From Chamaecyparis obtusa (taxonomy: Eukaryota > Streptophyta > Pinopsida > Cupressales > Cupressaceae): a DNA stretch of 64,000 nt. Position 1 is the stretch's first letter. The number at the start of each line of letters is the position of its first letter. The position numbers and the translations under genes were made by a program. The stretch is from NCBI GenBank assembly GCA_027943335.1, contig BSBK01006340.1:62001-126000 (forward strand), given 5' to 3'. Of this stretch, positions 50,486-61,887 are shown in pieces. The notes below the pieces were generated by a model. It did no database searches. It was given only the letters and a program-made list of their open reading frames with translations, and was not told where the DNA came from.

Positions 50486-50503
50486 ATTGACTCCACTAAA
50501 ATT

Positions 50504-51538
50504 TGTTAGGATTAAGTAATACTAAGAGGGGGGGTGAATCAGTATTACAACACTTTTAATATTTTTAAACAGATTTAAGCTTAACCATGCAATAACTAAA
50601 ATTAGAATAACATGTGCATAAATTAAATAGCTCATGACACCATTATTTGTTTTTGAGGAAATCCTATAAATGGAAAACCCCAGTGGGGATGGTAACCATA
50701 ATAACTATACTAAAATATAATATCCATGTTAAGAGATCTTTCCCTGTTAGGAGAAGAGTATACATAGTACATATATCCTTATTAGAGGATAGATCCTATT
50801 AGGATTCTATATGCAAATGAAAGCATACTGCTCATACAAAGGTTATATCCACCTTGATACACATAGGATAATACAAAACTATGAACTATACTTAGCATCG
50901 AAATGTCTGATTGGTCCCAATTTTAATCTCGCATTAGTTCATCCCTTCTCTGATATCAAAAACCTTCCTTTCACTTCATATCTACTTCATAAAACACAAC
51001 CATACACTTTGAATCTCAAACTAATTCATATATACCCAGTCACATAATATGTCTAGTCGACTCACAAATACATCCAAAATGTGTCTAACACATAATCAAA
51101 TAAAAAATACATATTTGGAGATCATATATCAAAAAATATAGGGTAGGACCCAAACCAAATCCAAAGTAGCACTTCTGGAATCCACATATTACTTCCTTAA
51201 ACATCGTGACCACTTGTCTTCCTTGTTACACTACTACATTGTCTTCCTGTAACCACATCAAGTTGTAACTATATCTAGTCAACTCCAAAACACAAGAAAC
51301 CTTAACTGAAGGTCTAATACATCCATAATACATTCTTCTAAGCTTGTGTGACTTCATTCTTCACATACTATTCTTTCCAGGCAAAAATGTGCAATTGTAC
51401 ACAGTCAACTGCTTCCTGGACTTAGTCATTTTTCAAAACATAATATCCAAACCTAGCTTGTATTCCAAGAGGCCATGCCAATAAGTAGTGTTTCCATAAA
51501 TGACAACATATATGTTATACCTATTAGGACACTTGCCA
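50504..51538 (-). repeat. Copia-type 3' LTR (element D, minus strand)
   Basis: On the minus strand it begins TGGCAAGTGTCCTAATAGG, directly after a purine tract (tcaaagggggaga), and closes CTTAATCCTAACA after a ...cacccccctctta segment typical of the Copia LTRs here. The purine tract shows that internal sequence lies to the right (51539 onwards). No 5' LTR was found. Confidence 0.75.
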
Positions 51539-52690
51539 AAAATCTCCCCCTTTGACATTGATGGAAACACTTAGTGAAAATGACTAAGTGCCCAATACCA
51601 AACTATTTTCTATACATATCTAATCATTCCATTATACATTTTTCACACCTATTACTCCCCCTTTGAAATCAATGAAAAATTTATATACAAAAATGTACAC
51701 ATCAAAAATTTAGAACTACTCACCCAAAATTCATACCATATGAAGTATATCTTGGAAAGATGTTTCCAAGATCTTTGCCTCTTCTTTCCATGTTTTCTTT
51801 AAGGCTTGACCAACATGTATTAATCCATTCAAAGAAAATGATGAAATCTCAACATTCTTCAGTACTGTCGGTATTACTCTATCAAGAGACTTCTTCGCTA
51901 TCTCCATATCCTCAAGGTGTTTTCCAAAATTTTTATTTTTAGAGTAGTTAGACTCCTCAACACTCAAAATTTCCCTAACACTCTTCCTTTTTCAACTTCA
52001 AGCACACTGATTTTGTCAAATAGTTTGGACACTTCCTTTTCCAACTCTATAACACTTTGTGACGACCACAATTCTTTACTAGTTCATCTAATGTCCTCTC
52101 ATCATTTTTAATTATGTCTTCAATGTTCTTCATGTGTTTAAAAGGATTTATACAATAGATATATAACTTCCTTCCATGCTTTATGCAAGACTTAACTTCA
52201 TAGATAGTGGTACTTAGTATACCTAGGTCCCATCTAATAGACTTGTATACCTTTTCTAATTTCTTCACCATGTATTCTCTTTCAGTCTCAGTTGTTGCAA
52301 CCTTTTCCAATGAATCGAAGTGAACATCAAAGTCATCAAGGACTTTGTTTAGATTATCTACTGCATCATTTTCTTGAAAGGTGAAAGGTATGGGTAGGAT
52401 TTTGTTGATTCTGTCTACTACCCTATCAAGTACTACTTGTTGGTAGTATTCTCTATTTTTGAAGTTGTCCTTTCAAAATTTTGATCCTTTCATGTTTTCC
52501 CTATTTTCATGAAAAGTTCTCCTAGATTCTTCCATCCCAAAGCTCATAAATTGATTAAAATTGAGAATAACCCTAGGTGCTAGGTTGAAATACCTCTGAA
52601 AATTCAAAAAAGCCCTAGAAATGTTCATCCAAGTTCTATTTGGCTGTTACTTTTTTGAATCACTTAATAAACCCTTTGAGCATGTGCACT
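51539..52690 (-). pseudogene. Internal remnant of Copia element D: coiled-coil protein
   Basis: Minus-strand pieces include 52310-52047 (ETEREYMVKKLEKVYKSIRW) and 51967-51731 (LDRVIPTVLKNVEISSFSLN), Glu/Lys-rich with heptad character, separated by stops and a frameshift. No knuckle or pol domain is visible. The left part of the element past about 52690 is replaced by the GCGACT-motif region. The placement just upstream of the purine tract suggests an extra 3' ORF or an eroded gag. Confidence 0.5.
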
Positions 52691-53230
52691 TTTATGTCTA
52701 TGGCTAGTCGCTTAGTCTCTTGATAATTTTGGCATATTCCTTTTTAGTCTAGCAATTCTATGTAACCCTTTGTCGCGTAGTCTCTTTAGGTTAAAAGAAT
52801 ATTCCTTTTCTTCTAACGACTTAGCGGATGCCTTTAGTCGCCAAGTCTTCGAATGAATTTGATGTGCATTGTGAGATCTAGCAACTGCATTGATAAATAT
52901 TTAGAAAACAACTATAGTTTCCCAGTCTCCAAATCAAAAATATCTTTAGTCGAGCGATCTCTGAATAAAATAAAGAAGTGATAAAGTATTCAGCGATTAT
53001 GAGACTCTTCCTTGGTCGTCAAGTCTCCAAATGAAAGGTGGCGGTCTATTTTCCTTCAGTCACTAGGTCTCTAGGTTCTCTAGCGGTTAGTCTATTTATT
53101 CAGTGACCAAGCAATTTCAATGGTCGTGTGTTCTCCTGATTCAGGTGGTTATGTTTTAAACACTTAGCAATCCAACGACACAGTTATCTCTTAATCTCAT
53201 GATGCAACAGTTAAGTCATAAAGTATATAG

Positions 53231-54033
53231 TGATGTAGGGGCATCCTAGGATTCTTGGAAATCCTATATCAACCAAAAATATGTTTGTCTTTGAAGGTAG
53301 ATTGTTAGTTTTGATCTTAGTTTGGTGGAGTTCTTGCTCGGTTTGGGAGACTGGTTGCTTGGTTTATATGCTTGCTTGGCTGACTGATGCATTTAATTTG
53401 GGTCATGCTCCTCGAGTTATGGATTGACCGTTGGACGTGTGCGGACCTAGATCTGGCATGTTGCATTCATCTATGCGGATCTGATGACTATTTGGGGCCA
53501 TCTTTGAGAGTTTATTTATTTTGTAAGGATATGTGAGAGCCGACTGGTGTTTTAGCATTTAATATTTGTTTGTAAGGGTTTAGTGTTTCATCAGCTGACT
53601 TGTGACTGGGAATCAATATTTATAGGATTCTTGGGTAGTTTTTTAGGCATGAGGTGCATCATATTGTGGTAAGGAAGGTTAGTAGCCTGTGAGCTTAGGA
53701 GCAGGAAGATTGCTTGGAAGTTTGAGTACAAGTTTAGATCTTTCCTGGGTGCCTACCAGTGTGCTACCTGTTGCAGACCTGGACTAGCTAGATGCTGATG
53801 TTGGGGAAAATATTTGGATCTTGTGAGATCTTGTAGACTATTACTTGCACTGTAATTGGTCATAACTGGGAAGGCCTTACAGCCCGACACATTGCATGTA
53901 ATAAGTGTTTTCATGAATATAGACTTATGTTTCATTGCAGATCTATTTTTGTTACTATGTATTTCTGTTGCATATTGGTTTGGCTACAAGGTCGGTCAGT
54001 CCTTAATTGGATCCACCCACCTTGACTATGTCA
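53231..54033 (+). repeat. 5' LTR of the gag-protease element
   Basis: 803 bp. Lacks about 170 bp present in the 3' LTR after ttgcttggtttatatg. Confidence 0.9.
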
Positions 54034-54035
54034 GG

Positions 54036-54047
54036 TGGTATCAGAGT
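54036..54047 (+). promoter_or_regulatory. iMet-type primer-binding site
   Basis: tggtatcagagt, two bases after the 5' LTR. One base differs from the usual site. Confidence 0.85.
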
Positions 54048-54215
54048 GAAGTTTGTTCCTGTTTGAGCAAAGTCTGTTCCTGTTGGAGCCTAGTGGATCT
54101 TGTGTATCTAGATCTTGATTTGAAGATACCTCTGAGGAAAAATCATGAGATCTCTGAAGAAGAGGAAGCTACTGGAGAATTTTGTCTTGATGATTTTAGG
54201 GTTTTACAGAAATAA

Positions 54216-55637
54216 GTGCAAGACCTACAAGAGGAATTAAGAAAGAAGAAGCCTACCTTGAAAGAGGATAGTGATGATGAATCTGAGGAAGATCATTTTG
54301 AAGAAGTTGTTGAAGAAGCTAGAGATTATGAGGAGAATCGAATTCTGAAAGATATGTATAAGATTGGGAAGAGACCTAAGATTGAAGTTTATGCATTTGC
54401 TGGAAGCCTTAGGCCAGAAGAATTGATTGATTGGATCAATGAGATTGATGAATACTTTGAGTTTGAAGAAATAGAAGATCTTGATAGGGTTAGATTTGCA
54501 AAGACTAAATTGAAAGGTCATGCAAATATCTAGTGGAGAGAAGTTCAGTTGGAAAGAGGTAGAAGAGGAAAAGAAAAGATCACTAAGTGGAACCGAATGG
54601 TTGACAAGTTGAAGAAGCAATTCATTCTGGTGGATTATGAATTGGACATGTTTAAGAAGATGCAAGCTTTGAAGCAGACTAACAAATCGATATGGGAGTA
54701 TACCGAGGAGTTTTATAGAATCCTGATTAGGACTGGTCATTCTGAAGCTGATAAAGAAAAGGTTGCTAGGTATGTCTATGGTTTGAGACCTAGTATTCAG
54801 GAAGAGCTACTTACTATGCCGATGACAACAATCGATGATGCTTATCAGATGGCATTGAAGATTGAAGAAAAGTTGAATAAGAAGTATGAAGGGAAACAAA
54901 ATAGTAGGAGCCGAGGTGGTAAAACTGGTGAGACAGTTGCTGAGAGTAATGTGACAGAGAATCCTAAGCCTGATGTTGGATCTAGCAATGGTCAGGTTAC
55001 TAAGAATGCTAGACAGAGAGGAAAGTGGAAGAATAAGTTCACTGGAACTTGTTATAACTATGGTGAAGCTGGTCATAGAAGTTGGCAGTGTCCTAAGAAA
55101 AGAGTTGCATTAGCTGCTAAAGAAGACATTGAGAATGTTCTAGAGAAGGGTGAAACACTTATCACTAGGAGATTGGCTGCATGTGTTCCTGAACCAGTAA
55201 AAAGGAGAAATTTGTTTAGGACCAGATGTAAGTGCAAGAATAAGGTATGTAATGTCATAGTTGATGGTGGCAGTTCTGAAAACTTTATTTCAGATGAAAT
55301 GGTTAGTAAATTGAATTTGGAGACAAGGAAACATCCTAATCCTTATCAGATTAGTCAGATACAAGATGTTTCTAAGGTTAGAGTTGAAGAACAATGCTTG
55401 GTTAAGTTTCAGATTGGATCTTACCTTGATGAGATATTGTGTGATGTATTGCCTATGGATGCTTGTCATTTCTTGCTCGGTAGACCCTGGCAGTTTGACA
55501 TAAATGTTTTGTTTGATGGTCATGCTAATACCTATGTGGTTAGGCATGAAGGAGCTCGGCATAAGCTAATACCTTTACAGGAGACAAGGGTTAAGGTATG
55601 TGGAGTTATCAGGTGTTGTCCTTATGAAAAATCTTAG
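54216..55637 (+). CDS. Ty3-gypsy Gag-protease, nearly open
   Basis: One frame from 54216 to 55637 with a single internal TAG at 54531 (NI-stop-WREV, where NIQW is expected). The same frame is open further left, apart from a TAA at 54213, so the true start is uncertain. The Gag core includes FAGSLRPEELIDWINEIDEY, RWNRMVDKLKKQF-like sequence, SIWEYTEEFYRILIRTG and a conserved LRPSIQEELL. The knuckle CYNYGEAGHRSWQC has Tyr for its second Cys. The protease has VIVDGGSSENFISDEMV with the catalytic DGGS at about 55262, and ends with HFLLGRPWQFD. The order Gag-knuckle-PR is that of Ty3-gypsy polyproteins. After 55637 about 430 bp of linker remain and no RT follows. It would need proteins in trans. 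Confidence 0.88.
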
Positions 55638-56073
55638 GAACAGAAGGTTGATGAACCTATTCTTGTTAAATCTAGTTTGGAGGAGAAGGAGAATGATATC
55701 TCTGAAGAGTTTGTTGAGATTAAGAAATAGATGGTTTTGCTGGCAGAGATGGTTCAGTAGATGGTGACATTTATGACACAAAAAGATGTAGATGATACTA
55801 AGCTGATTGGGGAATTGGAAAAGGATGAACCTTACTGAGGTACTGAGGTGCTCGGTAATGGTCAGAGTCAGTTGTTGTCAGTTGCCGACCGAAGGGATAA
55901 ATAAAGTGGAAGACAAAAGGACTTTTTGCATGAGACAGTGAATGAAGTGAAGACTACTTGGGATGAAGGACAAGAAGAGATATGGCTAAAGAACAAATTC
56001 GGCATACCTATTCTGATTCCCTCGAGGCATTCCTAATTTCCTTATGAGAAAAATATTTCTTACTTGGGGTGTC

Positions 56074-57048
56074 TGATGTAGGAGCATCCTAGGATTCTTG
56101 GCAATCCTGTATCAACCAAAAATATGTTTTTCTTTGAAGGTATATTGTTAGTTCTGATCTTAGTTTGGTGGAGTTCTTGCTTGGTTTGGGAGACTGGTTG
56201 CTTGATTTATATGGTTACCGGGGTGCTTGGTCTCTGAAGAACGCTCGGTGATTGAAGGCATTGGTTCACTAGAACTCAATGATAACTATGTTGCTCGGTC
56301 ATGCTTGGCATGGTCAGTTGATTGGTGCTCGGTTATTTCCTCTGTTGCTCGGTGTTCTTGCCTACCGACTAGATTGGTTGGATAGATCGGCTTGGCTGAC
56401 TGATGCATTTAATTTGGGTCATGCTCCTTGAGTTATGGATTGACCGTTGGACGTGTGCAGACCTAGATCTAGCGTGTTGCATTCATCTATGTGGATCTGA
56501 TGACCATTTGGGGCCATCTTTGAGAGTTTATTTATTTTGTAAGGCTATGTGAGAGCTGCCTGATGTTTTAGCATTTAATATTTGTTTGTAAGGGTTTAGT
56601 GTTTCATCAGTCAACTTGTGGCTGGGAATCAATATTTATAGGATGTTTGGGAGTTGTTTAGGTATGAGGTGCATTAGATTGTGGGAAGGAAGGTTAGTAG
56701 CTTGCAAGCTTAGGAGCAAGAAGATTGCTTGGAAGTTTGAGTACAAGTTCAAATCTTTCTTGGGTGCCTACCAGTGTGTTGCCTATTGTAGACCTGGACT
56801 AGCTGGATGTTGATGTTGGGGAAAAGATTTGGATCCTGCGAGATCTTGTAGACTGTTACTTGCATTGTAATTGGTCGTAATCGGGAAGGCCTTACAGCCC
56901 GACACATTGCATGTAATTGGTGTTTTCATGAATATAGACTTTTGTTTCATTGCATATATGTTGTTGTTACTATTTATTTCCATTACATACTAGTTTGGCT
57001 GCAAGGTCGGTCAATCCTTAATTGGATCCACCCACCTTGACTGCATCA
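56074..57048 (+). repeat. 3' LTR of the gag-protease element
   Basis: 975 bp. The extra segment at about 56211-56390 is rich in gctcggt words (tgctcggtgttcttgcc and similar), which may be short internal repeats that promoted the loss in the 5' LTR. Confidence 0.9.
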
Positions 57049-58360
57049 TTTAGCAACTTAGCGAGAACCATAGGATGAAGGAGAGATCAACGGTTGGTGT
57101 TTAATCTCATTATCTAACCGAGGTTAAGAGGATATTCTAGCGACTTGGAGAATAAAGGTTTTTGCGTAATCTCTGAATTAAACCAGGTTTAAAGAGAATT
57201 TCTAGCGACTGAGAGATGTCTTCAGTCGCGTGGTCGTCATAAGGTAGTGAGTTAAGGTAAAGGTTATCAAATAATAAATATGAGCCGTTGATGCAATCTT
57301 GATCGGGTTGTGGTCACGTAGTCTCCAAATCAAACCATGAGTTAGAAAAAGTTCCTGCGATTATGAAAATTGCTTTGTTGCCTAGTCTCTGGATCAAACC
57401 CTAGGTTAAGCAAGTTATTCAGTGACTGGGAGGTGTCTTCAGTCACACACTCACCTGATGACTAAGGGTTAGATGTTGGTCGAGGTCAAAAAATAGAAAG
57501 TATGTGGATCTGGTTGTTGAATTTTGTGACGTGTTCATCCCTGATTGGTCGTCGAGATAAGATAAAGAAATAAGTAATTAAAAGATTAGCCTTTAGTCAC
57601 TAGATCTCCAAAAGAAATAAATCAAAAGTATTAAGCCTTCAGTTGCTAAATCTCCAGATGGACAAGGTCGGGTGGTCTCCAGAAAAAGTTTGAAAAGTCA
57701 ACAGGTTGCAGCAATTAGGAGACTCACTATAGTCTCTAAGTCTCCCAATGAGAAGTAAATTTAATGAGACTTAAGAAAGACGGTTGTCACCAGGTCTCGG
57801 GATGGAAGTAAATCTTGCAGCGACTAAGAAATAGACTATAGTCGTCAAGTCTCAAAGTGGAAAAATTGAAATTTCAAAAGGTCATTAGATCTCCAAATAA
57901 ATTCACTAAAAGTAAAATCATTCAGCGACTATGATTTGTGACTATAGTCGTTAGGTCTTGAAATAAAATAAAATCATTCAATGGCTAAGGTTTAGTCGCT
58001 AGATCTCTGAAAATATTTAAAAGGCACCAAGTCCTTTCATGACTATGAGAAGTTGTGTAGTCGCTGAGTCACTGGAAATCAAATTTTGATTACCTGTCAC
58101 TTTCTCAGCTCTCGACTGGTGAATTGAGTTCTAAAGCATGCCAAGTAACGACTGAGGCGACATGAATTATAGAGCTGGAGTCTTTAACGGTCTAAAACAT
58201 TCAATTCTTCAAGTTATATACAGCTAATTACCATTCATTCCAAATTTACCAAAGCATTCAGAGAGCCTGAGCTAAAGAATTGTGAGAATTTCTAAGTGTT
58301 CTAGCAACCAAAGAGTTTAGTAAATTCAAAATTTTCAAAACATTTTTAGCCGTAGTCAAA

Positions 58361-61300
58361 ATGAGTCAACCAACAACTAGTGGAGCTTCTACCAGCAAGG
58401 GAGCTAAGGAAAAGAAAAAGGAGAGTTTCTTAGACAAACTTCTCGCTTTGTTGCCTGGGTCATCACAAAATAAGAAGGTTAGTAATGAATGCTTCGTTGA
58501 TGATCTTTCTTACTGTAGAAATTTTAGGACCCCTCATGTAACTGGAATGTGCCTATTTTGATAATTTTACAAGAATTGTGAAATCCCAGTTCTCATTTCA
58601 AACCCTTGGACCTCAGGGTTAGCTAGGTTGATAGTCCTAGATGTCTTCCTAGATGTTGATTTGTTAATTGTATTGGCCAATAGTTATGACCCTCTGTCAA
58701 AAACAATTAGAAAGGGTGATGGTTCATCTCTAGTCACTTTAGACAAGAATTCTTTTATGAGAGCCTTCGGCATTCAAATTTCCATGGCCACAGAGATTGA
58801 CTTGCAGGCCCAGGTGAATAGATACACTAGGGAGTATGTCCTAGTATCTAAGGAAATTCAAAATCATGTCCCACGAGGAAATAGAAATTATATTGCAGTA
58901 GTGGCTGGGGCAGCCCCATATTTTTACAAAGACCTATGTTTTTACGTTAAATACATTGCATATGGATTATGTCAGGTGTTAGGGGTAGATGGTGTTGCAG
59001 AGAGGATCTCCTCTGATATTCTAATGCTGGTACTATATTCATAGAGTCTTCATGTAACCAAGGGGTATGACTACATAGGGTATGTCATCAACAAAATGCA
59101 TGAAGGACTTGAGGCATTGAGAAAGAAGGAACAATCACCTAGGTTCATGCATTATTCCCTTTTAATGCATCTTATTTTGTACTACAACTACAATATCATG
59201 AACTTTCAGTACCTCAAGCCACAAATGATGTGGAAAGGTCAGCCAAATCCAATTCAATTTTGGATAAGGGCTTGGAGCAACACTTCCATAGAATGTGATT
59301 TTTGTGCATTTCAAAATTGGATGGTACAGCCAGTTCTACTAAGCTTAGGACTAAATCTCTCTAGGCTACCAGTAAAGGCTCTACAACTAATAAGACCTCA
59401 AAAATTTGTTGACAAATGGACTAAAGGTCACAATTGAGGAGACTTTTACTATGAGAAATTTTTTACTTTGATTAGAGTCTATGGGTGCCCCCAGCCACCC
59501 CATGTTCTACCATTCTTTGTTCCACCAAGAATTTCATTTTTAGAATTCATTTGGCAGCTCATGTTGACTGACAAAGAGCACTTGGCCCCCCATAGGAAGG
59601 GAACATTTACCCCAAGGCACTTCAGGGTATGCAGCTTCACCATTGGGAAGAATGCTTTCAATAAACTGAATGATTGGTTGGGTCAATATAAGATGAATGT
59701 TGCTATATATAGGTATATTGACATAGAGGACTTATTATTTTGGCTAGGAAATATTACACTCCTACCATTCCCATAAGCAATAGGCATGAACAGTGTCCTG
59801 AAGAGGATATTATAAGAAATATTATAGAAGATGATGAAGTAGAAAGAAGAGTCCAACAATTTAGTCAGTTGATGTCAATGGAGAAACAAATGAAGAGAAA
59901 GGGATTAACTTTCGAAGGCTACTTCCCTACATTTCCCTACCTCCAAAGATTAGAGCAAATGATGACAAATTTCAATGCATTGGTCAAATCTCTTGAGGAC
60001 CAAATTGATGAAAAGGAGAGGGAAAAGGAGAAACACTCTGAGTCAGATTGTGATGAAGATAGTGATGGTGGTTACTCTATGCATAACATCCCTACTATGG
60101 AGAAACCATTGATTGTTGAGAAAGAGGCTAGTGAGAATGTTGTTGTTGATTTAATTGAATTACAAATTTCTCAGGATACCAATGAGCCTCCATCCAAAAA
60201 GCAAAAATTGCTAGTTGGAGAGCCTTCCCAAGTGAGAATAGTAGAGAAGAAAAATGATAGAGTGGGAGCCCTTTTTAGTGGAAAAAGGGCCTATGATCAC
60301 CAGTTAAGGAAGAAGACAAGAGAAGAGAAAACAAAAAAAAAGGTAGTGGTAGAGGAAGTTGAGTTTCCCTTGGCTCTTGGTCAAGATGAAAGGATGTTAG
60401 AACAGGATGCCTTCTTGAAGGATGACAATTTTATCAGGTTAGATGAATTCAATAATTTTCTATTATGGCACAAGAAATAGTAGGTTGCATCAAATGTCCA
60501 AATTACAGAAGAAGGTCAAGTACCTGATGAGGTCATCCAAGCATTAAGAGATTATGATCCTGAGTCAGAAACTATCACCCTAGAGGAAGCTAGACAATTG
60601 GTAAGGCTAGCAACATGTTGCTTGTACCTGGGTGGGATTTAGCCTCAGCATTCATTATAGATCAAATAAGGAGGCCGGATGATATAACCTTATCTTCAGA
60701 GACCCAAGTAGGGGAAATTATAAAAGGATTTAGGTATAGCCCTAAAAATCAAGCATTGGCTATATGGAGCCTTTATCCCAAAGATTAGAAGCCTTCTCTA
60801 CTGAATGTAAAAGATAGAATGGATGGTGATAAGGTTGTGTGGTCAATCCACAATACTGGGGATCTTGAGATATCACAAGTGCTCACCCATTTTGCTAGAT
60901 TGAATGAGGATAAGACAAAGCAGCTCTCAGAGAGGCACTAGAAGCTTTTTGATGATTATAGTGCACTTGTAAAAGATAGGGAGGTGCATATTATTAAAGA
61001 GAAGGAATTGGAAAAATATGTGGAGGAGTTGACTCAACAAATCCTCAATATGCCTGTGATTGCACCTCCACCACCAAAGCAGCCTGCATTACCAGAAAAT
61101 AAAGGTGTAGATGAAGAAGAAGTTACTGCAAATATTGAGAAGATGAAATTGGAAAAGAATGAGGCTATTTTGCAAGCCCTATTAAATATTTTTCAGCATA
61201 GGATTAAATATTTGAAAGGATAAAACAGATATGGTTTTTGCTGCTTATAATAAATTGCCTGGGTTGCAGGTAGAAGTTAATAATTTTGTTACAATTTTGA

Positions 61301-61887
61301 GTGCTTACCATACAACTTGGTCAATTAGGGCATCACTTTTTGAGAGATTGGTAGATGTGCAATCTCTAAGATTAGATATTCCTAAGGTTGTCCTACAGGT
61401 TGGTGAACAAATTAATCAGATCGAAGCTATCTTTCCATTTTTTAAGGGAAAAGCAAATCAATTTGAGGCAAGGATAGTTATGTTTGGTCCAGATTTCAAC
61501 AGATTTATTCCTTTGATCAAGAATGAGGATGGTGTAATAAAAAGCTTGGATCAATGGAGATCAGATTTTGATCTCCTATTACCTAAAAAGGAGGCCTTCG
61601 TCAATGAAAATAATGGACTAGATATGGAGATACTTAATGCCACTCTGGATGAAGCCATAAAAGTTCAGATGGACCTCACCAAATTCATCACAGATGTCAA
61701 GCTTGTCATAGATGCCAGGTGGGAAAGGCAAAAGGTGCAGTTGTAGACTATCTAGAACTTTCAATGGCTGACAGAGGAGGAGATGACTACATAGGATGTG
61801 CTTACAAGGTCCAAGAAGACAAAGCCTACTGCAATTGACTTTGACATCATGGATGAAGAGTGAGGAGGACACATGGACATCTGACAC
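58361..61887 (+). pseudogene. Long decayed ORF of unknown family (about 1170 codons)
   Basis: Starts at ATG 58361 (SQPTTSGASTSKGAKEKKKE). Frame 2 runs to 59776 with stops at 58559-58564, 59042 and 59435, frame 1 to 60480 and on to about 60642, frame 3 to 61223, then frame 1 to 61746 and beyond. Recognisable segments: VTLDKNSFMRAFGIQIS, IQFWIRAWSNTSIECDF, an acidic region (SESDCDEDSDGG), a basic NLS-like patch (PPSKKQKLL, RKKTREEKTKKK), a Glu/Lys coiled coil (61000-61200) and an ordered tail with LVDVQSLRLDIPKVVLQVGE. The shared order across frames shows one gene with about four shifts. No transposase, RT or other named domain is recognised. Its size, surroundings and decay suggest a retrotransposon-borne accessory protein. 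Function unknown. Confidence 0.6.

Larger units (their letters stand above)
53231..57048 (+). mobile_element. Gag-protease-only LTR element of Ty3-gypsy type
   Basis: LTRs at 53231-54033 and 56074-57048 open TGATGTAGG and close TGTCA or TGCATCA. A primer site tggtatcagagtg starts at 54036. Flanks read TATAG and TTTAG, a 4/5 target-duplication match. Only 2.0 kb lies between the LTRs, encoding Gag and protease. Reverse transcriptase, RNase H and integrase are absent. By eye the LTRs differ by about 6% over their first 140 bp. Confidence 0.9.
52690..58340. repeat. Region of dispersed palindromic GCGACT/AGTCGC motifs, split by a later insertion
   Basis: Between 52700 and 53225, and again between 57054 and 58090, about 20 imperfect copies of a motif pair occur: (A)GCGACT-n-AGTCGC followed by nARRTCTCC. 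Examples: cgactgagagatgtcttcagtcgc at 57202, cgactaagaaatagactatagtcg near 57820, cgactatgatttgtgactatagtcg near 57925. Spacing is irregular, roughly 50-110 bp. The element at 53231-57048 interrupts the array. The array ends just before the decayed ORF at 58361 and may be its leader. Confidence 0.7.

Noticed and set aside
57180..57450. Compensatory base changes in the GCGACT stems as proof of RNA structure
   Set aside because: GCGACT/AGTCGC versus GTGACT/AGTCAC differ by C-to-T and G-to-A at a palindromic CpG, which methylation decay on both strands explains without RNA selection.
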